Source of the DNA: Desulfobacteraceae bacterium
Lineage (GTDB): Bacteria; Desulfobacterota; Desulfobacteria; Desulfobacterales; Desulfobacteraceae
Direction: 5' to 3'
DNA length: 5,837 nucleotides
NCBI GenBank assembly: GCA_011390435.1
Contig: JAABSK010000185.1
Span: forward strand, 1 to 5,837
Below are positions 1 through 5,837 of the stretch, one piece after another. The stretch's first letter is position 1. Each line of letters opens with the position of its first letter. The notes under the pieces are model-generated. The model was not told the origin of the DNA and ran no database searches. It saw only the letters and a program-made list of their open reading frames with translations. Both the position numbers and the translations under genes were made by a program.

Positions 1-1555
1 GGTCAGGATGGTGGAATATGGTGTCGGCCGGGCCGGATTCCACCACCACACCATCTTTCATCACGATAACATCATGGCACAGAGAACGAACCACCTTCAG
101 GTCGTGGCTGATGAAAATATAGGTCAGTTTGAACTCCTTTTGAAGGCGCTTGAGCAGTTCCAGCACCTGAAACTGCACAGAACGGTCCAGAGAGGATGTG
201 GGTTCATCCAGAACCATGAACTCGGGTTTCAGGATCAATGCCCGGGCAATGGCGATCCGCTGGTGCTGGCCGCCGGAAAATTCATTGGGGTAGCGCTGCC
301 GGGTGTCCGGGTCCAGCCCGACGGTTTCCATCACATCAATCACCCGGGCGGTTTTTTCCGTCTGGTTCAACCCGGGAAGGTGAACATCCAATCCTTCGCT
401 GATGATCTGTTCCACTGACATTCTCGGGTTCAGGCTGCCAAACGGGTCCTGGAAAATCATCTGCATGCGTTTTCTCAATTGACGGATCTGCCGGGGATTC
501 ATCTGGTTGAGCGGGTGATCCCCGAAAAGCAGCGTCCCCACAGAAGGGATGAGTTTTAAAAGGGCAAACCCGGCAGAGGATTTGCCAGACCCGCTTTCTC
601 CGACAATGCCCAGTGTGTGGCCTTTTTTAACAAAAAAGCTGATCCCGTCAACCGCTTTTACATATCCTGCTGTCCGCCTGAGAATGCCTTTTTTCAGAGG
701 AAACCAGACCTTGAGGCTGTTGACCCGGATCAGGATGTCAGCGGTGTCATCCACCGGGTCTGGCTGGCCTGTGGGTTCTGAATGGATCAGTTTCCGGGTG
801 TAGGGATGATCCGGTGCAGAAAACAGTTTTTGCGGCGTGCTGGTTTCAACGATCCGGCCGTTTTTCATGACCGCCACCTGATCGGCAATCTGCCGGACAA
901 TGCCCAGGTCATGGGTGATAAACAGGATCGCCATGCCCAGCTCATCTTGAAGATTTTTGATCAACGCCAGAATCTGGGCCTGCACGGTAACGTCAAGGGC
1001 GGTGGTGGGCTCGTCCGCAATGAGAAGATCCGGCTGGTTGATCAGGGCCATGGCAATCATGACCCGCTGGCGCTCACCGCCGGACAGCTCGTGTGGAAAC
1101 GCATTGATGCGCTTTTCAGGAGATTTGAGTCCGACCTTGTCCAGCCAGAAGCGGGCGGTTTCTTTCGCGGTTTCAGCGGATGTGGCTCCCTGATGAATAT
1201 AAACGGACTCCATCAACTGCCTGCCGATGCGGTGCAGGGGATTTAAAGAGGTCATGGGCTGCTGAAAGACAACGCCAATCTGGTTGCCCCGGATTTCCCG
1301 GATTTTTTTGTCTGAAACCGTGAGGGTGTTGTTTTCGTTAAAGAAGATTTTGCCATCGGGATAAACCGCAGATTCCGGCAGCAGCCGGAGAATGGACATG
1401 GCAGTAATGGTTTTGCCGGACCCGCTTTCTCCCACCAGGGCCAGGGTACGGCCCTTTTCAAGGGTGAGGCTGGCCTGTCTGACCACCGGGGTCAGGCGGG
1501 TGCCGCTGCGAAATGAAATGCTCAGATCCTGGATTTGCAACAATGGCGGTTTCAT
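1..1555 (-). CDS. yejF: Peptide ABC importer, double ATP-binding protein YejF (C-terminus cut by window edge)
   Basis: This is the cytoplasmic ATPase of the YejABEF oligopeptide importer, with two fused ATP-binding domains that power the YejB/YejE channel. The reading frame is open from the ATG at 1555 to the window edge, giving 518 residues; E. coli YejF has 529, so only the extreme C-terminus is missing. Domain 1 has Walker A GESGSGKT at residues 42-49, the signature LSGGERQR at 157-164, Walker B ending D181-E182, and the switch histidine H215. Domain 2 has Walker A GESGSGKS at 319-326, the signature FSGGQHQR at 426-433, Walker B ending D450-E451, and H484. The stretch HPYTRKLIHSEPTG after domain 1 resembles the OppD/F-type region before the linker. 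Both ATPase sites look complete. The one mild oddity is histidine instead of the usual arginine in the second signature (GGQHQR). The start lies 3 bases after the yejE stop, with a weak AAAGG about 12 bases upstream, so coupled translation is likely. Identity is near certain from long blocks matching remembered E. coli YejF. Confidence 0.96.
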   Translation of the reverse strand, partial: MKPPLLQIQDLSISFRSGTRLTPVVRQASLTLEKGRTLALVGESGSGKTITAMSILRLLPESAVYPDGKIFFNENNTLTVSDKKIREIRGNQIGVVFQQPMTSLNPLHRIGRQLMESVYIHQGATSAETAKETARFWLDKVGLKSPEKRINAFPHELSGGERQRVMIAMALINQPDLLIADEPTTALDVTVQAQILALIKNLQDELGMAILFITHDLGIVRQIADQVAVMKNGRIVETSTPQKLFSAPDHPYTRKLIHSEPTGQPDPVDDTADILIRVNSLKVWFPLKKGILRRTAGYVKAVDGISFFVKKGHTLGIVGESGSGKSSAGFALLKLIPSVGTLLFGDHPLNQMNPRQIRQLRKRMQMIFQDPFGSLNPRMSVEQIISEGLDVHLPGLNQTEKTARVIDVMETVGLDPDTRQRYPNEFSGGQHQRIAIARALILKPEFMVLDEPTSSLDRSVQFQVLELLKRLQKEFKLTYIFISHDLKVVRSLCHDVIVMKDGVVVESGPADTIFHHPD

Positions 1556-1558
1556 GGA

Positions 1559-2575
1559 TTAATACGCCTTTCTCGGGTCCAGGGCATCCCGGACCCCTTC
1601 ACCGATAAACACCAGCAGGCTGAGCATGACAGACAGCACGGCAAATGCGGATAATCCCAGCCACGGGGCCTGGATGTTGGCTTTTCCCTGGGCCAGAAGC
1701 TCCCCTAATGAGGGGGAACCGACTGGCAGGCCGAATCCCAGAAAATCCAGCGATGTCAGGGTGGTGATCGATCCGCCCAGAATAAAGGGCATGAACGTCA
1801 CCGCAGCCACCAGTGCATTGGGAAGTACATGGCGGAAGATGATTTTGGCATTGCTCAGCCCCAGGGCTCTGGCAGCGGTGACATATTCAAAGTTCCTGCC
1901 TCTCAGGAATTCTGCCCGGACCACCCCCACAAGGGACATCCATCCGAACAGCAGGGTAATCCCCAGCAGCCACCAGAAATTGGGCTGAACCACACTGGAA
2001 AGGATAATCAGTAAAAACAGCGTGGGCAGGCTGGACCAGATCTCAACGAAGCGCTGGCCCAGAATATCCACCAGTCCGCCGTAATATCCCTGCACTGCAC
2101 CTGCGACAATGCCGATGGCAGATGCGCAGACAGTCAGGATCAGGCCGAAAAAGACCGAGATCCGGAATCCGTAGAGCAGTCGCGCCAGCACGTCCCGTCC
2201 CCGGTCATCGGTTCCCAGCCAGTTGACCCGGGACGGCGGCGATGGTGCCGGCACATCCAGGTTGAAATTGATGGTGTTATAGGAAAAAGGGATGATCGGG
2301 TTGATCATCCAGCCGTTCTGGTTGATCAGGTCGACAATATAGCTGTCGGTGTAGTCGGCAGGCGCATCAAATTCACCGCCGAACCGGGTTTCCGCATAGG
2401 TGGTGAACAAGGGGAAATAAAAGGTGGAATCATGATAGATCAGCAGCGGCTTGTCATTGGCGATCAGTTCGGAAAACAGGGTGAGGACAAAGAGAAATCC
2501 GAACAGGTAAAGGCTGATGTATCCTCTCCGGTTGGCTTTGAATCGATTCCATCGTTCCTGGTTGATCGGGCTCAT
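1559..2575 (-). CDS. yejE: Peptide ABC importer, inner-membrane permease YejE
   Basis: YejE is one of the two inner-membrane permease subunits of the YejABEF importer and pairs with YejB to form the peptide channel. The protein has 338 residues; E. coli YejE has 341. Hydrophobic segments lie near residues 18-38, 138-161, 183-220 (probably two helices), 253-274 and 305-326. A large periplasmic region between the first two begins SELIANDKPLL, a hallmark of YejE. The EAA-type loop that docks on the ATPase is at about 234-254 (AARALG through HVLPNA). The start MSPINQERW was chosen because it matches the E. coli N-terminus and follows a GGTGA ribosome binding site at 2580-2584. A longer in-frame ATG at 2665 would add 30 residues that overlap the end of yejB and resemble no permease, so it was rejected. 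The start sits 4 bases after the yejB stop. Blocks such as SSVVQPNFWWLL and TSLDFLGFGLP make the identity secure. Confidence 0.97.
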   Translation of the reverse strand: MSPINQERWNRFKANRRGYISLYLFGFLFVLTLFSELIANDKPLLIYHDSTFYFPLFTTYAETRFGGEFDAPADYTDSYIVDLINQNGWMINPIIPFSYNTINFNLDVPAPSPPSRVNWLGTDDRGRDVLARLLYGFRISVFFGLILTVCASAIGIVAGAVQGYYGGLVDILGQRFVEIWSSLPTLFLLIILSSVVQPNFWWLLGITLLFGWMSLVGVVRAEFLRGRNFEYVTAARALGLSNAKIIFRHVLPNALVAAVTFMPFILGGSITTLTSLDFLGFGLPVGSPSLGELLAQGKANIQAPWLGLSAFAVLSVMLSLLVFIGEGVRDALDPRKAY

Positions 2576-2579
2576 GGCA

Positions 2580-2584
2580 TCACC
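2580..2584 (-). promoter_or_regulatory. Ribosome binding site of yejE embedded in the yejB stop
   Basis: GGTGA on the minus strand overlaps the yejB TGA stop codon (2582-2580) and lies 4 bases before the yejE ATG at 2575. It supports the short yejE start and suggests that ribosomes finishing yejB re-initiate on yejE. An ATG at 2580-2578 within TGATG is out of frame with yejE. Confidence 0.55.
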
Positions 2585-3665
2585 GTTTCTCAAAGTCGAT
2601 CCGGGGGTCAACAATGGTGTAGGTGATATCCGACACAATCGACAGCACCAGTCCCAGAAGGGCAAAAATATAGAGAGTGGAAAACATCAACGGGTAATCG
2701 CGCTGCAGCGTGGCCTGAAATCCCAGCAGTCCCATGCCGTCCAGGGAAAAAATCACTTCGATGAGCATGGACCCGGTAAAGAACAGGCCGATAAAGGCAG
2801 AGGGAAATCCGGCAATGACAATGATCATGGCGTTTCTGAATACATGACCGTACAGAATTCTGTTTTCTGTCAGTCCTTTGGCCCGTGCGGTCACCACATA
2901 TTGTTTGCTGATTTCATCTAAAAAAGCATTTTTGGTCAGAAAGGTCAGGGTGGCAAACCCGCCGATGACAAGGGCGGTGACCGGCAGGGCCATATGCCAG
3001 AAATAGTCGATGACTTTCCCTGCCAGGGACAGTTCTTCAAAATGGGGCGACACCAGCCCTCTGAGTGGGAACCAGTTCAGATAGGTTCCTCCGGCAAACA
3101 GGATGATCAGCAGGATGGCAAATAAAAATACAGGAATGGCATTGCCGATGATGACGACGGTGCTGGTCCAGATGTCAAATCTGGAAGAGTGACGGACCGC
3201 TTTTTTGATGCCCAGAGGAATGCAGACCAGGTAGATGATCAGCGTGCTCCACAACCCCAGTGAAACAGATACCGGGATTCGTTCCACAATCAGTTCCACC
3301 ACGGACCGGCCGCGGAACAGGCTGTCACCGAAATCAAAAAGGATAAAATCCTTGAGCATTTTAAAATAGCGCACATGGATGGGCTGATCAAATCCAAAGC
3401 GTTTTTCGATCTGGGCAACCACCTCCGGGTCAAGTCCCTGAGCCCCCCTGTAAGTGGTGGTGTCTGATTTTTGTTCCTTTTTGAGTTCAGCTGCAGCAGA
3501 ACCGCTGACCTGCTCCATAATGCCTGAATCCATCCCCTGCATCTGGGCGATGAGCTGATCCACCGGCCCGCCCGGAGCGATCTGGACAATGAAAAAATTG
3601 ATGGTGATAATGGCCAGGAGCGTGGGAATGACCAGCAGCAGTCTGCGAATAATGTATGGTCCCAT
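2580..3665 (-). CDS. yejB: Peptide ABC importer, inner-membrane permease YejB
   Basis: YejB is the second inner-membrane permease subunit, of the OppB/DppB type, and forms the transport channel with YejE. It has 361 residues, against 364 in E. coli. The N-terminus [19 protein letters not shown] is nearly identical to the remembered E. coli sequence, which fixes the start. Hydrophobic segments lie near residues 7-28, 131-153, 168-191, 226-244, 279-300 and 327-351, giving the usual six helices. The EAA-type ATPase-docking loop is around 250-279 (ARAKGL through HVFRNA). A hydrophilic stretch at about 44-77, rich in Q, S, A and K, is variable in the family, and the conserved block GLDPEV then restarts the alignment. 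The C-terminus [10 protein letters not shown] is typical of the family. The gene follows the yejA stop by 19 bases, with a weak AGG about 9 bases before the start. Its TGA stop overlaps the ribosome binding site of yejE. Confidence 0.97.
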   Translation of the reverse strand: MGPYIIRRLLLVIPTLLAIITINFFIVQIAPGGPVDQLIAQMQGMDSGIMEQVSGSAAAELKKEQKSDTTTYRGAQGLDPEVVAQIEKRFGFDQPIHVRYFKMLKDFILFDFGDSLFRGRSVVELIVERIPVSVSLGLWSTLIIYLVCIPLGIKKAVRHSSRFDIWTSTVVIIGNAIPVFLFAILLIILFAGGTYLNWFPLRGLVSPHFEELSLAGKVIDYFWHMALPVTALVIGGFATLTFLTKNAFLDEISKQYVVTARAKGLTENRILYGHVFRNAMIIVIAGFPSAFIGLFFTGSMLIEVIFSLDGMGLLGFQATLQRDYPLMFSTLYIFALLGLVLSIVSDITYTIVDPRIDFEKR

Positions 3666-3684
3666 GGGTGGTGACCTGCCTTCC

Positions 3685-5556
3685 TCAGTTGCGGTTGTTT
3701 CTGCGGTTCAGCCGGGCGGCTTTCTCCGCATCGATCCACCAGGTGTCAATAAAACCGATGCTGTATCTGGGCCGGACCTGCGGTTTTGAAAACCGGTTCC
3801 AGTAGGCCACCCTGAACTGGCTCAAGTGCCACTGGGGAATGACAAAAAAGTTAAATTGCAGCACCCGGTCCAGGGCCCGTCCATAGTGGAGCAGTGCGGT
3901 TTTGTCTGTCTGGTGTTGGTCGATTTGTTCTGTCAGATAGTCAATGGCCGGATCGCTGACACCGGCAGTGTTGTAAGTTGAATCGATATAATCGGAATGC
4001 CAGACCACTTTCAAGTGGGAAGATGGAAAAGGGTTTGCGGCATACCCGCCGGAGATCATATCAAAATCGCGGCTGCGCAGCCGGTTGACGTACTGGGTGG
4101 TATCCACCCGCCGGACCGTCATGGTGATGCCCAGTTTTTTGAGGTTATTCTGAAAAGGGATGGCAATCCGTTCCAATGAAGGACTGTACAAGAGCAGTTC
4201 AAATTCCATGGGCCTGCCAGTGGCGGTATGGGTCATTTTCATATCAGACAGTTCCCAGCCGGCCTTTTTGAGCAACGCCAGCGCCTTGCGCATCTGGGGC
4301 CGGATATTGCCGCTGCCGTTGGTTTTCGGCGGGGCATAGGCTTCTGTATACAGGCGCTGGGGAATTTTGTCCCGGACCGGCTCCAGTACCGTGATCTCCG
4401 CTGGGCCGGGAACGCCTTTTGCCTCATATTCTGTATTCTGAAAATAGCTGCGGGTCCGGGTGTACTGGTTGTAAAACAGGGTTTTATTCATCCATTCAAA
4501 GTCCATGAGGTACCCCAGGGCTTCCCGTACCCGGACATCCTTGAAAATGTCCCGCTGGGTATTGAACACCAGGGCCTGCATCGGCTGGGGAATCTGGTGG
4601 GGGATCTCTTCCTTGACGATCTGACGGGTATCGAAAGATTCACCAGTGTACAGCGTGGCCCATTGTTTGGCAACATTTTCATGGCGAAAATCAAATTCTC
4701 CGGACTTAAAGGCTTCCAGCATGACAATGGCATCTTTGTAGTAGTCATAGCGGATGAAATCAAAATTGTGCCGGCCTTTGTTCACCGGCAGGTCTTTTGC
4801 CCAGTAATCTTTCAGGCGTTTGACCACAACATACTGCCCCATCTTGAACCGGTCAATGGTAAATCCGGAGCTGCCAAGGGGAACCTCGGTGGTGGGCTGG
4901 GAAAAATCCTTGTCTGCCCAGTAGTGCTCCGGCAGGATCAGCAGGCCGGAAAGAGAGTGCAGCAGGTTGATATCCGGTGTTTTCAAGGTGAACCTGACCC
5001 TGTGATTATCCAGTGCCACAGCTGTGTCCACATCTTTGTGGCGGGTTTTAAAAAACGGAACCCCTTCGGTCATGAATTTGTTAAAGGAAAATACCACATC
5101 ATGGGCAGTGATCGGTGTTTGATCCTGAAACCGGGCAGCTTTGTTGATAGTGAAGATGATCCATGAAAAATCAGCAGCATATTCGATTTTTTCGGCAATC
5201 AAGGGATAGCGCACATCAATTTCGTCATCCGAGGCAACCATCAACGGGTCATACAGCAGGTCACTGCCTTCTGCGGCATCGCCCCGCTGGGCATACCGAT
5301 TAAAGTTGTCAAAAGTGCCGACGGCAGACAGGGTGACGCTCCCGCCTTTGGGGGCCTCCGGGTTTACATAGTCAAAATGGGTAAATCCTTCCGGGTATCT
5401 GGGGGTCTCTCGCAGGGAAAAGCGGGTGGAGATGATGGTTGCATCGTCTGCCAGGCAGATCCCGGCAAGGCACACAAAGATGACAGTGATCATGGTTTTT
5501 TTCATAAAAGCCCTTTTTGTATTCGCTGTTCGGAAAAGAAAAACCCTTTTATTCAT
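3685..5556 (-). CDS. yejA: Periplasmic peptide-binding protein YejA (solute-binding family 5)
   Basis: YejA is the periplasmic receptor that captures oligopeptides and delivers them to YejBE. From the ATG at 5556 it has 623 residues. A Sec signal peptide is visible: positive KK at 19-20, hydrophobic core [16 protein letters not shown], and likely signal peptidase I cleavage after A36 (CLA before DD). No proper lipobox is present, so a soluble periplasmic protein is expected. Family hallmarks shared with E. coli YejA are FDYVNP at 61-66, APKGG and [10 protein letters not shown] just after, DFEWMNK at 352-358, YFQNTEY at 371-377, and a C-terminal IDTWW. These mark a family 5 (SBP_bac_5) binding protein of the YejA branch. 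The start at 5556 was chosen for its strong AGGGGAG five bases upstream. The ATG at 5505 (606 residues, closer to the 604 of E. coli, signal peptide starting MKKT) has a weaker AGGG five bases upstream and is a real alternative. A further in-frame ATG at 5625 lacks support. It is the first gene of the operon. Confidence 0.95.
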   Translation of the reverse strand: MNKRVFLFRTANTKRAFMKKTMITVIFVCLAGICLADDATIISTRFSLRETPRYPEGFTHFDYVNPEAPKGGSVTLSAVGTFDNFNRYAQRGDAAEGSDLLYDPLMVASDDEIDVRYPLIAEKIEYAADFSWIIFTINKAARFQDQTPITAHDVVFSFNKFMTEGVPFFKTRHKDVDTAVALDNHRVRFTLKTPDINLLHSLSGLLILPEHYWADKDFSQPTTEVPLGSSGFTIDRFKMGQYVVVKRLKDYWAKDLPVNKGRHNFDFIRYDYYKDAIVMLEAFKSGEFDFRHENVAKQWATLYTGESFDTRQIVKEEIPHQIPQPMQALVFNTQRDIFKDVRVREALGYLMDFEWMNKTLFYNQYTRTRSYFQNTEYEAKGVPGPAEITVLEPVRDKIPQRLYTEAYAPPKTNGSGNIRPQMRKALALLKKAGWELSDMKMTHTATGRPMEFELLLYSPSLERIAIPFQNNLKKLGITMTVRRVDTTQYVNRLRSRDFDMISGGYAANPFPSSHLKVVWHSDYIDSTYNTAGVSDPAIDYLTEQIDQHQTDKTALLHYGRALDRVLQFNFFVIPQWHLSQFRVAYWNRFSKPQVRPRYSIGFIDTWWIDAEKAARLNRRNNRN

Positions 5557-5561
5557 ATCAT

Positions 5562-5568
5562 CTCCCCT
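5562..5568 (-). promoter_or_regulatory. Ribosome binding site of yejA (favours the 5556 start)
   Basis: AGGGGAG on the minus strand lies 5 bases upstream of the ATG at 5556. It is the strongest Shine-Dalgarno match near the yejA start. The competing start at 5505 has only AGGG, at 5511-5514. The site decides the start call but does not prove it. Confidence 0.7.
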
Positions 5569-5663
5569 GTCTGTTGGAAATGGATTTATTATTTCCCTTT
5601 CAGCAGAACAATATTCGAAAACCATTGACTTTTACAGGGTATTCCTATTCTATTTATATAGAG

Positions 5664-5669
5664 TTGACA
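5664..5669 (+). promoter_or_regulatory. Consensus -35-like hexamer TTGACA
   Basis: TTGACA matches the housekeeping-sigma -35 consensus exactly. It sits inside the short dyad GTTGACAAC (5663-5671), so the minus strand reads TTGTCA, also close to consensus. At 17 bases downstream on the plus strand the -10 would be GATTTA, a poor match that falls inside the dyad at 5679-5696. It may be a weak, regulator-dependent promoter or a chance match. Confidence 0.3.
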
Positions 5670-5678
5670 ACGGTTTTG

Positions 5679-5696
5679 CTGGTAACGATTTACCAG
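5679..5696. promoter_or_regulatory. Operator-like inverted repeat CTGGTAA-N4-TTACCAG
   Basis: Two perfect 7-base arms (5679-5685 and 5690-5696) flank a 4-base centre, CGAT. The size and symmetry fit a site for a dimeric helix-turn-helix repressor better than a terminator, since no T-run follows. It begins 9 bases after the TTGACA hexamer and would cover the -10 zone of that promoter. It lies 53 bases before the plus-strand gene and about 123 bases upstream of the yejA start. The regulator cannot be named from the sequence. Confidence 0.45.
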
Positions 5697-5734
5697 AAGA
5701 AGACAACTTGATTCAATACTAAAATTTTAAAATC

Positions 5735-5739
5735 AGGAG
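5735..5739 (+). promoter_or_regulatory. Ribosome binding site of the CBS-domain gene
   Basis: AGGAG lies 9 bases before the ATG at 5749, good strength and spacing. It supports that start over the internal in-frame ATGs at 5755 and 5764. The ATG at 5741 is followed at once by TGA and cannot be used. Confidence 0.7.
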
Positions 5740-5748
5740 AATGTGAAT

Positions 5749-5837
5749 ATGGATATGGAAAAAATGCACGTTAAAGATCTGATGGTATCTGTGGATAAAT
5801 TCCCCCGAATTTCAGAAAATGATCCGTTTTTTGCTGC
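5749..5837 (+). CDS. N-terminus of a probable CBS-domain protein (cut by window edge)
   Basis: Only the first 29 codons are in the window, starting MDMEKMHVKDLMVSVDKFPR and staying open to the edge. The pattern V-K-D-L-M-V, then about eight residues, then I-S-E-N-D-P-F-F-A-A is the typical opening of a CBS domain, where the strand leading into the first helix reads like 'vkDlMv...p.is.ddpl.eA'. CBS domains usually occur in pairs and bind adenine nucleotides to regulate a linked function. Stand-alone CBS proteins of this style are common in sulfate-reducing deltaproteobacteria. The gene is divergent from yejA and has a strong AGGAG ribosome binding site. Whether it carries a second domain or has anything to do with peptide uptake cannot be seen here. 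The coding call is firm for so short a piece; the CBS call is a motif-level judgement. Confidence 0.75.
   Translation, partial: MDMEKMHVKDLMVSVDKFPRISENDPFFA

Larger units (their letters stand above)
5557..5748. promoter_or_regulatory. Divergent intergenic region with promoters for yejA and the CBS gene
   Basis: This 192-base gap separates divergent start codons and is clearly richer in A and T than the genes, as expected for a promoter region. Plus-strand hexamers include TTGACT at 5625-5630, with TCTATT 18 bases further on (5649-5654), and a consensus TTGACA at 5664-5669 that lacks a good -10 partner at normal spacing. On the minus strand, TATAAA and TAGAAT lie within 5648-5659 and could serve as -10 elements for yejA, but no convincing -35 sits at 16-18 bases. 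Promoters must be here if the genes are transcribed divergently, but I cannot fix the transcription starts. No terminator, riboswitch or small gene is seen. Confidence 0.6.

Noticed and set aside
8..1246. Several plus-strand open frames (8-418, 549-803, 782-1246) suggesting genes at the left end
   Set aside because: All are antisense to yejF, which has complete Walker, signature and switch motifs in both domains in one uninterrupted minus-strand frame.
1252..1461. Minus-strand frame of 69 codons
   Set aside because: It is out of frame with yejF and overlaps its Walker A region.
2576..2665. Longer yejE start with 30 extra residues
   Set aside because: The extension overlaps the yejB coding end, is rich in C, W and P, and has no counterpart in E. 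coli YejE. The shorter start has a matching N-terminus and a ribosome binding site.
4228..5166. Long plus-strand open frame of 312 codons
   Set aside because: It lies wholly antisense to yejA, whose frame matches a known protein along its full length. Its translation shows no recognisable family, and it is best read as a shadow of yejA codon use.
5445..5480. Possible lipoprotein lipobox in YejA (LAGIC)
   Set aside because: The residue before the cysteine is isoleucine rather than G, A or S, so signal peptidase II processing is unlikely. A signal peptidase I site follows at CLA.
5679..5696. The dyad as a transcription terminator
   Set aside because: The arms are only 7 bases, half A-T pairs, with no following T-run. 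It also lies between divergent genes, where no transcript is expected to end.
5720..5725. TAAAAT as a -10 element for the plus-strand gene
   Set aside because: It has no -35 at 16-18 bases, and a transcript starting there would begin almost on top of the ribosome binding site at 5735.
1..5837. Mobile element, CRISPR array, tRNA or undescribed defence system
   Set aside because: No terminal inverted repeats, transposase, regularly spaced repeats or tRNA-like folds were seen. Nearly all of the sequence is explained by a conserved transporter operon.

Overview
This window holds a nearly complete yejABEF-type ABC peptide-import operon on the minus strand. Beyond it lies a short divergent intergenic region and the first codons of a plus-strand gene that looks like a CBS-domain protein. 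The organism is a Gram-negative bacterium: the binding protein has a Sec signal peptide, and all four Yej proteins align from memory with the E. coli proteins over long conserved blocks. The divergence from E. coli and the style of the CBS-protein N-terminus would fit a sulfate-reducing deltaproteobacterium (Desulfobacterota). That placement is inference and weakly supported, because the window contains no marker gene.

Layout, in transcription order from right to left: yejA (periplasmic solute-binding protein, 5556 to 3685), yejB (permease, 3665 to 2580), yejE (permease, 2575 to 1559) and yejF (double ATPase, 1555 running off the left edge). The gaps are 19, 4 and 3 bases, so the four genes are almost certainly one transcript with coupled translation. 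The yejF C-terminus, probably about 10 to 20 residues, lies outside the window. No terminator is visible.

The right end, 5557 to 5748, is a visibly AT-rich intergenic region with divergent start sites on both sides. It contains a consensus TTGACA hexamer, an 18-base perfect-armed dyad that looks like a repressor operator, and smaller dyads. The plus-strand gene begins at 5749 behind a good ribosome binding site.

Together the Yej proteins form a complete importer. YejA captures oligopeptide in the periplasm, YejB and YejE form the membrane channel, and YejF supplies two ATPase domains. In enterobacteria this family is linked to uptake of peptides such as microcin C and to tolerance of antimicrobial peptides. 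The genes look intact and conventional. I see no mobile element, CRISPR array, RNA gene or clearly new system. The regulatory region between yejA and the CBS gene is the part most worth a second look.
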